Source: Gorsachius magnificus
Taxonomy: Eukaryota; Chordata; Aves; Pelecaniformes; Ardeidae
Direction of reading: 5' to 3'
Assembly (NCBI GenBank): GCA_034008185.1
Contig: CM067082.1
Coordinates: 128,837,988 to 128,901,987, forward strand
Length of the DNA stretch: 64,000 nt
The position numbers and the translations under genes are program-made. Positions 1 to 13,518 of this stretch are shown here, piece by piece (within the stretch, counting starts at the first letter, position 1; each line of letters opens with the position of its first letter). The notes beneath the pieces are model-generated. The model ran no database searches. It worked only from the letters and a program-made list of their open reading frames with translations, and had not been told where the DNA came from.

Positions 1-2230
1 TTTCACTGTCAATCTTCTGATGTTTTGGGAAAAAAAAAAAAAGAAAAAAGAAGAGTTAATAGAATTAACTGTGGCAACTGCAAAAGAATAATGTGTGATA
101 CTTTGTCCATTCAAGGAAGGAAAAATTTAAGATGTCAAAATTTCATATACATTGAATACTTAATGAGTGTGTTAGGGAGGTGGAATTCTGTCTCGCTAGT
201 GCCAAATTTAGGATCACAGCTGGAGGAACATTACATTAGGAACCTGGCTTGAAGATTCCATGTAGCCACTGAAAATGTGACATGAAAATGGTGGCTCAAA
301 TGCTGCTATTTTGTGTGGCAACGTCGTTATATTTAGTAAGTAAAACTTGAGAGGGAATGCATTCCACTTTATGCCCCAACACATTTTACAAAAATCAGAA
401 CAGTTTGTGCAAAAAGAAACAGCTAATAGTACATGAACAGAGAGAGTGAAGATAGCGAAATGTGTGTTTGAATACATATAAAATACATATATATACATGT
501 AAAAAAAAATGGCAAGAAACAGAAATGGAGAGGGAGACTTGGAAACAGGTTTCTAGGTTTCATACCAGTAGGAGCAGTTAGGGTAAAAGGCCTAATTATT
601 TTAAGAAAAATTCAGAAATTTCAAAAAGCAGAGGTTTGTATTTGCTGGCATCCCTACATCCCTATTTCAGAAAGATATTGGCAGAAAAGACCAAGGGCAG
701 AAAGACAGAAAACTGTGTCTATATTGCAATGCTGTCCAAATTGTTCTGTAAAAAACAAAACCAAACCAAAACAAAAAAAAAAAAACAAACCCAAAACTCT
801 ACTTGTACTGTCTCCCTGACTTGGATGTACGGACCTGTAGAAGACATGATCGTAATTGAAAATTAAACAGGAGAGAGATGTTCTGTCCTTTGGGCCAACC
901 TTGTTCAGTTGCTTTTTTTTGGTGCGCTTCATGCTGCACGTGCAGCCTGCTGATCCCTAACAGCACCTGAGCTGTGAGGCCATTGCACCCTTATGTGCAG
1001 AATGTGTGCACTGGAGTAATACCTCTACTGACTGCAAAAAAGGAAGAAGTAAAAGTTATAGTTAAAATGATGGCACAAATAAGCTTGTTTTCAGTTCTTT
1101 TATCCCCTTTATCTTGTCACAGAATGAAAAAAGAATTATTTCGGGAGTCAAGCCAATCTGTCCCTATCTTAACTAGAAGCAACAAATTGTCATTTAAATG
1201 TTGTATAAATACATCAGGTTTTATATTTTGTGGATTTTGAGGGGATTGACAGGTGAGAGAGGCTCTTGGCTTCTAACAGTGCTTTGAAACAGAAATTGTT
1301 TCCCCCTCTACATCTTTTGTCACTGCCATGCTGATTGCTACCCTGCCCACTCAGACATGACCAGAATCCCAATATGTCTATCAGCAGCACTTTTTTCCAA
1401 ATAACTGTATTTGTCCCTACTTACATCTGCTATGTAGGCTAAGCCATAGCACCAGATAGAAATCGGTCATCAAATACAGCAGCGCTTACTATGCTCTGTT
1501 GTGTGCCTCTCTCCTTCCCATCGTGCAAAGGCTGTGGCTGCTCGCTTACAGCATTGCTTCTTGAAGAAATTTTGACCCCCTAGAGAGGCTCCACACATTA
1601 GAAAATCAATGCCCAGCTTATCAAATGAGGCAGCCCTTTCTGAAAGGAAGATTACATTAGGAATTACAGAGAGTATTGAAGATGCTGATTCAGTGCAGTG
1701 GATTTGTCGCAAGGCATTTCTCTGGCACATTCCCTCTTCCCTGTTCTTCTGTGCAATCTCATCTTCTCAACAACTTCAGCCACCATCCACCACAGCTGTG
1801 CTGAATGCCACCTCTCACTTCTCACCCTTCTCACTCTGTCTCTGTCCTATTGCCTTTTGCATTTCCTCACTGATTTTTCAGAACAGTTTAAGCTCATCCA
1901 TTCCCTGGCAGGCTAAGCCATGCCCTGCCATCTAAACTACAGGTTTCTGACCCTTCCCTGATCCCGATCTTTGTATCGATATTACCTTACTTATCCACTT
2001 TCCCAGTTATTGCCCCCTTGCTGAGTTGTATCTAAACTCATTGAATCTCATGGTGACAGGAATTACATTTTACACAGAAATTTTATACTGCATAAACACA
2101 GAATTGTGAAGCTGAGAATGACTCTGTGCCCACGTGCATCTTGAAGGGTGTTTGCCTTCACTTGATTTTAAAGAATTTCAGAGATCGGAGCCCTGTGACA
2201 TTATGAGATGAGGTATTCCAGTACTGCATT

Positions 2231-2470
2231 GGGTAGGTTTAGACTGGATATAAGGTAGGAATTTTTTACAATGAGGGTAGTGAAACACTGGAACAGGTTG
2301 CTCAGAGAGGTAGTGGAGGCCCCATCCCTGGAAACATTCAGGACCAGGTTGGATGGGGCTCTAAGCAACCTGATCTCGTTAGCGGTTTCCCTGCTCTAGT
2401 CCAACTGCAGGGGGGTTGGACTAGATGACCTCTAAAGGTCCCTTCCAACCAAAAACATTCTATGATTCAT
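2231..2470 (+). mobile_element. CR1 LINE 3' end fragment
   Basis: The sequence reads as the last part of a CR1 reverse-transcriptase ORF followed by the CR1 3' UTR. The translated trace includes an RVVKHW-like stretch (gtagtgaaacactgg) and a segment about aggttgctcagagaggtagtgg. After this comes the CR1 hallmark ggactagatgacctctaaag, gtcccttccaacc and a terminal tctatgattc. It is 5'-truncated, as most avian CR1 copies are, and carries small changes. It is a dead copy inside an intron in sense orientation relative to THSD7A. Confidence 0.9.
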
Positions 2471-4375
2471 TGCCCTTTTCACAAGAGGTTTTTTTTCCTA
2501 AAAACTAACCTGTATGGTGCTGCAGTCTAACCAGTCTCCCTCTGCTACTGCTCATATCACAGATGTGGAGTAGCTCATCCTCCTTACCTTCAAAGCAGCC
2601 TGTAAAGGTGGTTCTTCCCTCCTGTGTGGTCTAGAGTAGGCTTGCTAAAAGCTACAGCAGTATAAACAATACGCCACTACGGTAAGTCCTCAGGTAATTC
2701 ATTAATGTCAAGAAATACGTGGAATTCTGTAGAAAAGGAATTTTTTTTTAACATCAGTCTTTTCATCATAAGAAATGTTACCATGACTGTTTTCTATCAG
2801 TATTCCAGTGTTTCTGTATTCCTTTATGTACCTTCTAATACATTTTGCTTTGACTGATGAGTTTTAAAAATCTTGGATTTATAATTTATGTTCAGGATTG
2901 TATAATAGGCATGAAATATCAGATAAAAAAATCACACCCATTTCTTTATATTTTTATGGTTTATGCCCTAGATTGTACAAAGTTCTTGTGTAAATAGGCT
3001 TAAGTAATGCTGTAATCAGCGGATTCACTTAGACTTATCCTTTCAGTTCTGCTTGTGTAGATTAAATATCAGCATTTCTTCATGCTTTGTAGAAGCCACT
3101 AATTAAGTAATAAGCTAATAACTTTAGAAATCTGTTCTGTTGCTCCTACAGTCTGACTGTTGCCAGTTTCAACCCAATTAGTCCCTGTTTTACTGTCAAA
3201 ACAAGTTCATGAGGAGTTTCTTTTTAATGCTGCTGATATTTTTGACAGTATAAATTTCATTGGGGTTTGTTTGAGCTTTCTTTCTCTTTCAGAAACCAAA
3301 TATATCATAACTGTTACTAATTTCCCACATATACTTAAGTGAAGCATAGAGGAACAGTATTGTAATTCTTTGACAGCAAACCTAACATTGCAAAATAATA
3401 ACTGAAAAAAATATAAACTTTAAGACAGAAGTGCTGTTTCACTCCAAATAAAAACCCCTTCTTCAGATGTAATAAACTGCTAATTTATTCAGTCTATTTA
3501 CTCATTCTATTTAGAGATCAATTTAGCTGTTTCCTTCTCACTATTTTAAACTTTTATGTGTCCAAGTTCACTTGAGAAAAAAAGAAATATTCAATGAATG
3601 AAATAGCCTTCTTGCATACAAAAAGAAAATGGCATAGAAAAATGTCTGATCTGGGATTTACAAATATCTTTATTCATGCTTTTAAATAGAAGCTATATGT
3701 AAAAATCAGTATAAATTTGATGAGATCATAAAAGATCAAATGCTGTTACAGGCTTGCAGGCAAGTCTGGCAAATAATTATTATTCTGAGAAGGGGAACGT
3801 GCATCAATGTAATCCCTTAAAATAATCTCCAAAATAACTCTAATCCTGAAAATAACTTTTTTGGGATTTGTATAAGGATATAAAAAAAAAAAAAAGAGAA
3901 AGAGGTATTAGGTGAAATGCTTCTAATACAGAATCAGGGTAGATAAAATACCTTAAAGCCATAGGCGTAATACAATTTTGATTCTTAAACTATTTTTGGC
4001 AAAAAAAAAGGCGCTGTGAAATGTGTGTAATATAATAAAAGCTATATGTGGTTTTAAGCCATTAAGACATTTTGCAGAAATGTAAGCACACAGGCACTCC
4101 AAAGTGGGATTTTTGAATGCAGGCCTTTTTTCTGGAAAAACAAATAAGCAAACACGAAAAAAAAGCCCTACTTTTTCATAGAAAGCAGTGAGCTACCTGG
4201 AATTCAGAACGATAATTTTGAAAACAACATCAGGAATTCCATTATGGTTTAGGAAGTAGTAGCTCTGAATTGTTACCAACTGAACCAAGATCTAAGGGCC
4301 AGTAGTGCCTGATATCCACTGACCTGAGAATGTGTTCAGCTGCCTCATTCTCCTCTTGTTCCCAAGACTGTGGTA

Positions 4376-4430
4376 GCTGTATATGATATATAATATTATA
4401 TGTATATATAATATACATATTGCTCTGCCT
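4376..4430. repeat. AT-rich (TA)n-like simple repeat, near-palindromic
   Basis: An interrupted run of TA/ATA units (atatgatatataatattat, then atgtatatataatatacata) that can fold on itself. It is simple-sequence DNA with no gene signal. Confidence 0.7.
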
Positions 4431-4977
4431 GTCTAAATACCATAAAACATCTGAAGTTTTAAAAAGCCCTGCTTACAGAATGAAAAGGTAGTTTGAAAAA
4501 TAAAATGGAAAATGTTTCCATGGCTGCGTTCCTTTCTAATGCCAATCCCCTGACTGATGGTTGAGGATTTCCCTGAATGCTATCCGTACAGTGGCATTGC
4601 ACAAGTAATAGACAAGGTGTTCCTTAGTGGCAGTCACATTCTAAATCGCAGTGGGTACTAACTAATTATTTATGAATCAAAAGATCTTATAAAAGTTTTT
4701 GTCAGTGTCAAATATTTTTGTTTTCCTATGATTTGGAGCACAAGTTTCCTCCTGTGCCAGATTTCAACATTTTGAAATTTTGGAAACCTCTGGATAGGAA
4801 ATGGTGTGTCTGCACCTAGGGTGGCTGCTAACATTGGTTTTGTAGGGTTGGGTTTTTTTCAGAGTCCTGAATTGAAGAGAAAAAATGAAGATATTTGGGG
4901 TTTATAATAGGATAGCAGAACTGCCTAAAAAAATAAAGAATGAGGTGTTAATTCAGATGTTGGGGTTTTGTTCTGCT

Positions 4978-4999
4978 TTTTTTTTTTTTTTTTTTTTTT
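4978..4999. repeat. Poly-T tract of about 22 nt
   Basis: An uninterrupted run of T. It is not preceded by a recognisable retroposon body on either strand, so it is called a simple homopolymer rather than a SINE or processed-transcript tail. Confidence 0.8.
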
Positions 5000-6316
5000 A
5001 ACATGTATAGCTTTTATACTATTTGGTAATTGCCTGAGTATTAAAAAAAAATTAGCATTTTTCCCCAAATATTCTTTTTGTGTGATGGAATAGGAATGTG
5101 TGTGTATGTTAGGCTGTGCAGCTAAAACCACAAAGAATCCTTCAGCATTTGAAAGAGGTGATTTCTACCAGATGTTTTTTAGGAAGATTGTATCTAATTA
5201 ACTTACATATTTCTGATTCCTGAGATAACGTTGTGAATCAAGAATCGGACAGCTCATGGCGTCAGCTGAGTGGTTCAGTGCATGTGGAACCGATGCTGTT
5301 TAATTTATGCCCAGGCTTCATATGCGTGGTTGTCTGGCACTTCATATGCTGAGGGAGAAGAGACTGTGGGTTTTAGTTCTTTGAAGGGTTTGGAGTATGT
5401 AATTTAGTTCTTTCTGATTAAGCTATTAAAGCTGGAGATTATCCACTGTATTAACTTTCACTGATCATTCTACGGTAGTTAGTAGACGGACATCACAGTT
5501 GTGTGCCTCCTCGTTTTCTTCAACCAGCTTCCTTTGCATCTCTCATGATGACAGCTTCTGCAGCCTCTGTTAGCACACAAACACCTTTCAAATGCACACT
5601 TCTATCTATGTTGTTCACTGTACCTAATTATGCAGGATAAGCCTATACAAAGATTATGAGGTTATTTTTGACTTCTTAAAGCTAATGGAGAATATTCTAG
5701 TATGAACAGATGAAAATCTGTTTTCTATTAAGAGGTAATAACCTTTTAATGTGAAAGAAGTAGCAACAGGGATTTGTCAAATGGCAGTACCATCCAAACT
5801 GACAAGTTTTGATACTTCTTTTTAAAATAAGGTGGGCAAAGACACCTTAGTGCGTCGCATTCGCTCGATAGCACATGACAGAAACTTTGTGCTGATGCTG
5901 CAGTCCAAGTGAATCTCAGTCATTTTGCCCACACAGTGTAGCTTCACACATGGTATTTCACAACAGGAGCCAACTAATGTGATAACCTCGCACTAAGGTA
6001 CAGTACCAGCTTTGAAATAAAAGGTGGAGTGCACAGAGCTCCCAAAGGGTGCAGTCAATTAGCACATTCTCTAATGGGGTCTTGCTATCTTGGGATGAGA
6101 GGTTTATTTCCGCTAAACTGAAAAATATTCAGGCTTCTTAAAGGTTTGGTTCTTGGGAGCTGCTTTACATATCCTGAGTAGGGAACAATTAAGCAAAATA
6201 TCTGTCATGTTATAGAGTCTTAATAGACTCTGATTCTAGGTGGAGCTGCATGTGTTTTACTTCAGATGGGGCTTGGAGAGCTGCCTGTTTTGAGCCAAAC
6301 TTTTAAACTGTGATGA

Positions 6317-6855
6317 TGTCCTGATTTCAGCTGGGATAGAATTAATTTTCTTCCAAGAAGCTTGCGTAGTGCTGTGTTTTGGGTTTCGTATGAGAAGAAT
6401 GTTGATAACACACTGATGTTTCAGTTGTTGCTGAGCAGTGCTTACACTGGTCAAGGACTTTTCATCTTCCCCTGCTCTGCCAGGGGCACAAGAAGCTGGG
6501 AGGGGGCACAGCCAGGACAGCTGACCCCAGCTGGCCAAAAGGGTATTCCAGACCCATGCTCAGTATATAAAGTGGGGGGAGTTGGCTGGGGGGTGGTGAC
6601 TGCTGCTCAGGAACTGGCTGGGCATCAGTTGGCGGGTAGAGAACGATTGCATTGTGCATCACTGGGTTTGTATATTCTATTATTATTATTATTTGCCCTT
6701 CCTCTTCTGTCCTATTATATTATCTTTATGTCAACCTCCAAATTTCTTTTTTTTTTTTCTTTCCCTCCCTGATTCTCACCCCCATCCTGCTGAGGAGGGC
6801 GGAGTGAGTAAATGGCTGTGCAGTGTTCAGCTGCCTACCGGGTTAAACCATAACA
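6317..6855 (+). mobile_element. Solo LTR of an avian endogenous retrovirus, family A, sense copy
   Basis: The element starts TGTCCTGATTTCAGCTGGG and ends GGTTAAACCATAACA, giving TG...CA borders over about 539 bp. It contains a TATA box TATATAAA at 6564-6571 and a GGGAGGGGGCACAGCCAGG block near 6498. The same blocks recur in reverse orientation in the LTR at 23319-23880. The flanks GATGA (6312-6316) and GATGC (6856-6860) could be a 5-bp target duplication with one later change. No gag, pol or env sequence lies next to it, so it appears to be a solo LTR. I recognise the type as widespread in neoavian genomes (recall, not searched). Confidence 0.85.
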
Positions 6856-9800
6856 GATGCAAAAGTGGACCCTAAAGCATCTGAAGAGTGAAGGGGGAGA
6901 CTGGGAAGCATACATCCAGCCCAGCTGCCTGCTTTGCTTTGTATTGGGGGCTGAAGGGTGCTTTTTCATTCAGTCCAAGAACTGTGACAAAAGGTTGACT
7001 ATTGAAAAGGGGTTTGTCAGGGATGTTAAAGGGTGAAGGGAAAAAAAATTGTAATGGTTCCATATGCATGAAAACAGCATGCCTAATGTATTCTCTGAGA
7101 TGGTATGTTTTGAAGCATGAAGCAAACCACTGGGTAGTGGTTTGAGGGAGGCTGTGCATCTTTGAGATGCAGCTCGGTGCCCTTGACAGCCTGTTGTAAC
7201 TCAAGGGCCCAAAGCTTGTACACGTATGAGACTCTCAGTCACCGGAGAGTAGCTCACACGGACTTCTGTTTGCTGCCTCTAGCGTAATGTCTCTAAAGAG
7301 AAGTCCATTGAATGGCATCACCCCTCTCTCTGCAAAACCCTCAGAAAAACCTCTAGTTCCTCTCTCACCACGCAGTTTATGAATGTTAGCCTGTCATAAT
7401 ATGCCTCAGCAGGAAAATTAACGTGGACACTGAGGCAGCTGGCCTTCTGATAGGGTTAGGTGGTACAGGAATGTGTATGGGGGGGGCAAAGGTTTGTTGG
7501 ATCATCATTTTTCATCTTGGACAGTCTCAAGAGATGCCCTTTTGGCCACCATGTGAATGCAGTCGGGGTGTTTAAGATAGAGGTATGCTTACTGGGTTGG
7601 GGTTGACCTATGAGAACAGGATTGACCTATCCATTTTGTCCACCTCTTCCATAAACTGCTGGGAAATAAAATCCATTTTATTAGTTGGTGCCTAGCACTC
7701 TGTGAGCATGTAATTTCAGGTCAAGAAAACATTCCCTGTGTGAGTATTAATCATCCAGCATCTTGGACCTTTCAAAATACACTGACAAAAGCAAACTGGA
7801 CTGTAAAATTGTTATTGGTGCTAGAAACTCTTGGGGCAGAGGTGAGAGGCCTTAGCCTGATTCCTTTGTGCCTCTGTCTAGCAGAGGAATGGGAATGAGA
7901 GGACTTGCTGGTGGCAATTTTTGTGTGCTCCCTTGAGGCTTTGATGGTTGCAACCAATAGTTTGCAGCAGTGGACCCGTGCTTCGTCTGAAACACATTAA
8001 TGGAATTCTTCTCTTTGAGTAAATGAACTATTTTAACCGATTAAAAATGCTGTTACAAAAAAATGAAACATCTTTTGAAATGTTTATTCTCTGTATGTAT
8101 GTATCACAGAATCTTTAAGTTTATTATCTCCAATTTGAAAGTAGTTCTGACACATATGCAGTGTCAAACAAAGGCATTATGTATCTCCTATGAACCAAAA
8201 CTCTGCTGTGCTGGAACATGAGGGCCCTTGGTTTTGTTACTGGTACTTTGAACTCTGTGTGTCAAAGCAAATTTTCAGGGACCCAGTTCTGCACTGCTGA
8301 AATGGAAGTAAGAAGTGGTTGGTTTGCAGTATCATTGAACAATATGGATTTGTTAGTGTGCATTTTGCCATCTATTCTACTTGCAGGTTGTGGGAGAATG
8401 GACAAAATAATCTTGTTTTCTGCAGGACAAAGAGTAAATCTGTAGACAAGTGCTTTGCTCCCCACCAATGCTGGTCCCAAGATGCAACCTCAGAGTTTTT
8501 AAGCATTGTACTCCCAGTGTCATTTCCATTTTCTGAACAATAATAATTCCCTGTAACGTTTGCCATGTTTTCAGGACATCCTACAGTTAACCTAGGTGGC
8601 CTGTATATACTTATAACCTCATCAAAGGTGTGGGTAATACCGGGAAGCATCACTAGACAGAAGTAGGCTGCATGTATTGAACAGGTTGGTACCACAAATT
8701 AACAAAAATAACCTTACTCCATTATCACGGTTATATGTACAGTGGAAATCAACCCTTTAAGACTTCCAAAAGAGGACTGCATATATTTGTCATTTATATG
8801 GGAATATTAACATAAGGCCCCAGTTAGGATTGAGTTGCTCTTAGTAGATTTCTTTTCCGTTGTGCAGTACCTTTATTGGGACTGCTTTTTGGCATCTGAT
8901 ATCATATACCTGAATAATGGGGGAAAATAATCCTTATTTTTGATCCTGACATTTCTAGGGTCTTATGAGATGATAATGGGTCAATCTTCTCATGCTACCA
9001 AAGTGTTTCTTGCAAACTAAAATCAGGACATCAGTCTGATGGTTGCTGCAGCACAACTGCAATATGGCCATTCTCTGTTAGAGAAACTGCTTTTGCTCTT
9101 TTATTGTTTTCAAACCTTTGTGTTTGAAAGGTTTCAGAGTAACAAAGAGAAGCTGAAGAATAATTAGAAGACATCATCTTAATACAAATAATCTCAGATA
9201 ATTTGTATTATCTAAAGAAAACGTCAGGTTCTTTTATAGAAAATCTCTTGCGTTTCCATTCAGACTTTTTCTTAGATCTGCTCTGTAAATTGTGTAATAC
9301 GGTTGACGTATTTAGTTGCTGATAGTAAAAAGCCTGTTGGCTGTAAAGAGCGTTTGAAGTGAAACATGCAATTAATATTGAATTTGCTCGGATAAGTGTT
9401 CCATTTCTTACAGAGAAATTATTAAAGCTTCTGATATCATTCCTAGTAATAGAGGAAGGTCTGTTAGCATATGGATTAGTGACTGAAACCTAGGTCTTAA
9501 AGGCCACCAAGGGAGTAGTAGAATCACTGTCTGAGCTTCTATTGTCGGATTTTAGCTATTAGTGTTTGAATTATTGAAAAAGGAGAGTACTAAAATAGCT
9601 GGTTTTTTGAAATCTCTTACTGTAATATGTGCATTTTGTCTGCTTATTTAAACCCAAAACATACTTTCAATAAAAGCTATTGCTTTAAATACATGTAATT
9701 CAAATTTATTAATCAGTATAAATATATTCAGTTACTTCATAAAATAGTGCTCTCTGCAGCTTTAAGTTAATGGTGATATGTAGATAGCACGTTATATTTT

Positions 9801-9999
9801 ATCTTCCCTTAGAAGGCAAGAAAACAAACATTCCCAATAGCATCTTTCAATCAGTTTTTCATGTTGTATTTTACTCTGCTAACATAAATCATAACAGATT
9901 GATTGGGTAAGAGTAATAGAGTGCTCCAAATGAAGTTATGCTGGCAAAATGCTTCCTGGTCCATTTTCAGCTGGTGTCTAATTTTAATGTATGGGCAGG

Positions 10000-10612
10000 T
10001 GCTGTGGTCCAAACAGTAATGGGGTCTGACGACATGCTGTAAAACAAAGCTTTATTGAGGCAATATGAGCAACAACGTGCCCGTACAGGGACTCACCTAA
10101 TCACTGATAGCAAATACAGGGTCATAAGTGATGCCATGGCCTTGGCAAACTGCTGGGGACACTTGGTGTCCAGGTCATCTGGCAGCAGCAGCCAATTGTG
10201 CAAACACCTTTTGCATGCAGGTAGGAATCGCGCTGCCCCTTGGCTCCAGCAATGGCAGCATCATTGAAGAGAATCCTACCTTAGGTCAGTAATGTGGGCA
10301 GCATCCTGGCTACGCTGCCCGTGTCAGGTAGGGGACAGGGTGTTGGCAGCGTGTCTGCACTGCCGATGCTGATCAAGGGGCAGGGTGTCAGGTGTAAGAA
10401 AACAGTTACTTGTGTGAATGTCTTTAGGTGCTCTGCAACAAAACACTGCGCTACTGGTGTGTGGATTGTGCAATTACTGTCCATTTTGAAAATTATTCAA
10501 GGTTCTTGCTCAACTGAGGCAAGATAATTTCAGGGTTTGAGACAGCTGAAGATCCCCACCTGTGGCAGCAGCTGCAGAAGCAGCTAATGTAGGGGCTTTT
10601 TATATGTGAAAT
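10000..10612 (-). mobile_element. Possible LTR or LTR fragment, antisense
   Basis: This is a GC-richer block that differs from the AT-rich intron around it. On the minus strand it shows a TATA-like TATAAAAA (+ strand 10597-10604) and, near the other end, CAATAAAGCTTT, an LTR-like polyadenylation signal (AATAAA at + strand 10051-10056). A TG-type border lies close to 10000. The distance between the TATA-like and poly(A) signals (about 545 bp) is long, and I could not fix the upstream border, so the extent is approximate. It has no resemblance to the two other LTR types in the window. Confidence 0.4.
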
Positions 10613-11488
10613 CCACTATTTTGAGCTCTTGTCCTTTTCTGATCGACTGCTTCAAACCTTTCTTCCTGCCTTTCTCATGGTCGCTGTGCCCTCAGCTCCA
10701 CTCAAACTTCTCATTGACTCTTCTCCACATTTTTCCCTTTTTCTTTCTATTTCACATAAACCTTCCCAGAAATACCCAGCAAAGCAAATGATCGATCAAA
10801 AAATTAATCCAACTAACACGTTTACAGTCATCACATTGTTTATTCTGCATGTGCATTATACATAACTCCCCTGAGCCTGATCTAGCTTGTGAACTCCTTG
10901 GGGTAGGATCTGGACACTAGTTCTCTGAAGCTACACAACGTCTAACACAGTAAGATCAGGTGTGGTTGGTCCTTACACCAATAAAATGAATGTGAGTAAT
11001 AGAGTGCATCTTCCAGAAAAGCATCTAGTTTCAGTCTCAAGATGTCTAGGGAGAGAATGCTATCTTTTTGGTGATTTTTTTGAATGGTTGAAAGGGAAGA
11101 AAGTTGTCTCATTCCTGATTTGAGTTCCTTTGTCTATTTTATAATACCCAGATGTGATAAGATTTTACATGGTCCTGTGCTATTCTAGGGAAATTCTGAT
11201 CAACTGGCATGAAGTCAGGTTTCTAACTGCTATAGCCTCCTACTCTGGGGTGGCTTTATTGCCCTTAAAAATCAGAACTGGAAGGAAAAATGCAGAGCTT
11301 ACTAATTAAGCAGAGTGCAACGATTTGCATATAATAAGCAGATGCATGTGGTTGGCAGTATATCTTATTCCCCTTGCTACCCAGCTGACTTTTGTTTCTT
11401 TCAGCAGTGCCATACTGGGTTGAGTTTTCCTTTGCTTATGTTAACCTGCAGCTGAACAAACAATTGTGCCCTTCTTAAAGTGTGTCCA

Positions 11489-11562
11489 TTCATAGGATCA
11501 TAGAATGTTTTGGGTTGGAAGGGACCCCTAGAGGTCATCTAGTCCAACCGCATTCGCTAGAT
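11489..11562 (-). mobile_element. CR1 LINE 3' tip, short fragment
   Basis: The + strand reads tcataggatcatagaatg, then gggttggaagggaccc and aggtcatctagtccaacc. This is the reverse complement of the CR1 3' UTR with its terminal ATTCTATGA-type repeat. Only about 70 bp remains. Confidence 0.9.
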
Positions 11563-13518
11563 GACTGTGAGTATTGTTCACTCCAAGTAAAGGAATCATC
11601 CTGAATAGTATTCTAATAAGTAAAAAGGGAAAAAAAAAAAAGCAATGGTATTGAGGATTCAGTAATGAGGCCAAAGTACATACAACAAATTTAGGCTCCT
11701 GCATTTGATTTGTAATTAGTTTGTTATACTTCCATATAAGGCAAATTGTTGTTATCCAGCCATGAGCTTTATATTTTAAGAGGGAGTAAGAGCTTCGCCA
11801 GTTCTCCAGGAAAATTGGAATTGAGTCAAATTTTACATTATGATGGGGACTTAGGCCAAATGCATGTGTGTCGTTGCTTGGGCAAAATTTGTTCTTCTGT
11901 AGTGCATCTGAAGAGGGTAAGAGAGATTTTTATGGCTCCTAAAGTAGCCTGGATGGATAATTGCCTCTTATGTGTTCTCCAGAAAAAAAAAACAACAAAC
12001 CAACAGTGGCCATAAGATCACTGTTAATGTCCTTTGAAACATTGAAATTCCTGTAATGTTTTTTTTTTCTTTATTTCTTTCTTACTGAGCCCAGAGAACA
12101 TTTTCATGTTGATGAGTTTTAAAAATGATTAGGAAAGACTTTTCAGCCACTCTTACCCCTCTGTAAAGAGTCTCCTTGAAACAAAATGACCTTTCTGTTT
12201 TTCAGAGTCTTTTGAAGATTTTTCAGTGTAATTCAGGCTGATAAGGATCTTTGCGTCGCCTGTTTGGCAAGGGGGCCAGTGTTTCTTTGTCCAACACTAA
12301 CCTTCCTTCTCTACTTATCTCTGGTGAGGGCTGTTTTAATTGAAGTCAGCCTTTCTGAAAGATATCTCCAAACCAGTTTGTTATTGATTTTGAAAGATCT
12401 GACCTGTTAAAATTTCCTTGCCAAGGAGTTAACCTTCTTACCTGAAGGTGAATTAAAATAGAGAATGACATTTCTAATTTCCCAAGTGATGTAGCCAGAG
12501 GAGCTGTGCTAAAGTGATATAATGTTAACTTAGTCTTTTGAAAGGATAAGATTTATTATTTAGCTTGATGAGCCTTCTTGGACTGTGCAACAATAGATCC
12601 TCACTCAGGTGCAGTTGCTTTCTGGAATGGCTTTTAATTGAATATAATTGAATCAGAGAGACGCTCTCAAATTTCTCTCTCTCTCAAAGTTCTGTTGTAA
12701 AGTTACACCCAGGAATTTGGGTCTAATCAATCATTAGCAAAATTGGTAAGTGGTAAGTTAAGTAAACTATTTAGCCACCTAGACATTTGATTGACCAGAC
12801 ATCACAGTGTCATTTCAGCAGTTTGATGGGCCCTGCAGCCACTTTTTTCAAATACAATTTCCTAATTCCAGCTACAGTGGCTTCTTAGTAAGCACTTAGC
12901 AGTGTCCTAAAAAGTGTCCTGGTGCGACTGACTGTAAATGATCATGCCCCGGTTCAGATATATAGATCTCTCACAATACTTATTTTCTCCTTTAAATCAA
13001 ACTTGCACATGGACTGTTCCTTCACCATGTAGACAATGAACTTCATGTTTATCTAATATTTTGAAGTAGCGGGAGGAAGAATTTTAAGAATGAATGTATG
13101 TATATAAGTACACGTTGTTCAATGAAGCTTGACTTAACGCTTGTGGTAATCCATAAAGAGTGCATTATAAAGTCTTTGCAGTGTATCATTTTGGCTTTCA
13201 TAATAAATTGTTCTTCCTGTCAGTTTTCTGATACAGAATCTCTGGCATGGAATTAAATTGCCAGTTCTGGAAAGGTACAGACTTTATACTAAATTCTATA
13301 ATTCATGAACACAAAACCTTAACAAAAACCTTAAAAAATAACATTTTGTTACTGTCTACTTTCTGTATATATCTACTCATGAATACATAATATCTGTTAG
13401 TCTTTATGTAGTGATTTAAACTTTGGCATAGTGAAGTTTGGGAAACTGAAATTCTAGAAAATATGTAACTAAATACTTCCTATGTGACTTCTGTGTTTGA
13501 TATTGGTATGTCTGTATT

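Noticed and set aside
1609..1935. A 108-residue + strand frame, partly overlapped by another at 1698-1916
   Set aside because: Low-complexity serine, leucine and phenylalanine content typical of a pyrimidine-rich stretch; no family resemblance.
4376..4430. Possible replication-origin-like or regulatory palindrome
   Set aside because: It is a simple TA-rich repeat without other signals.
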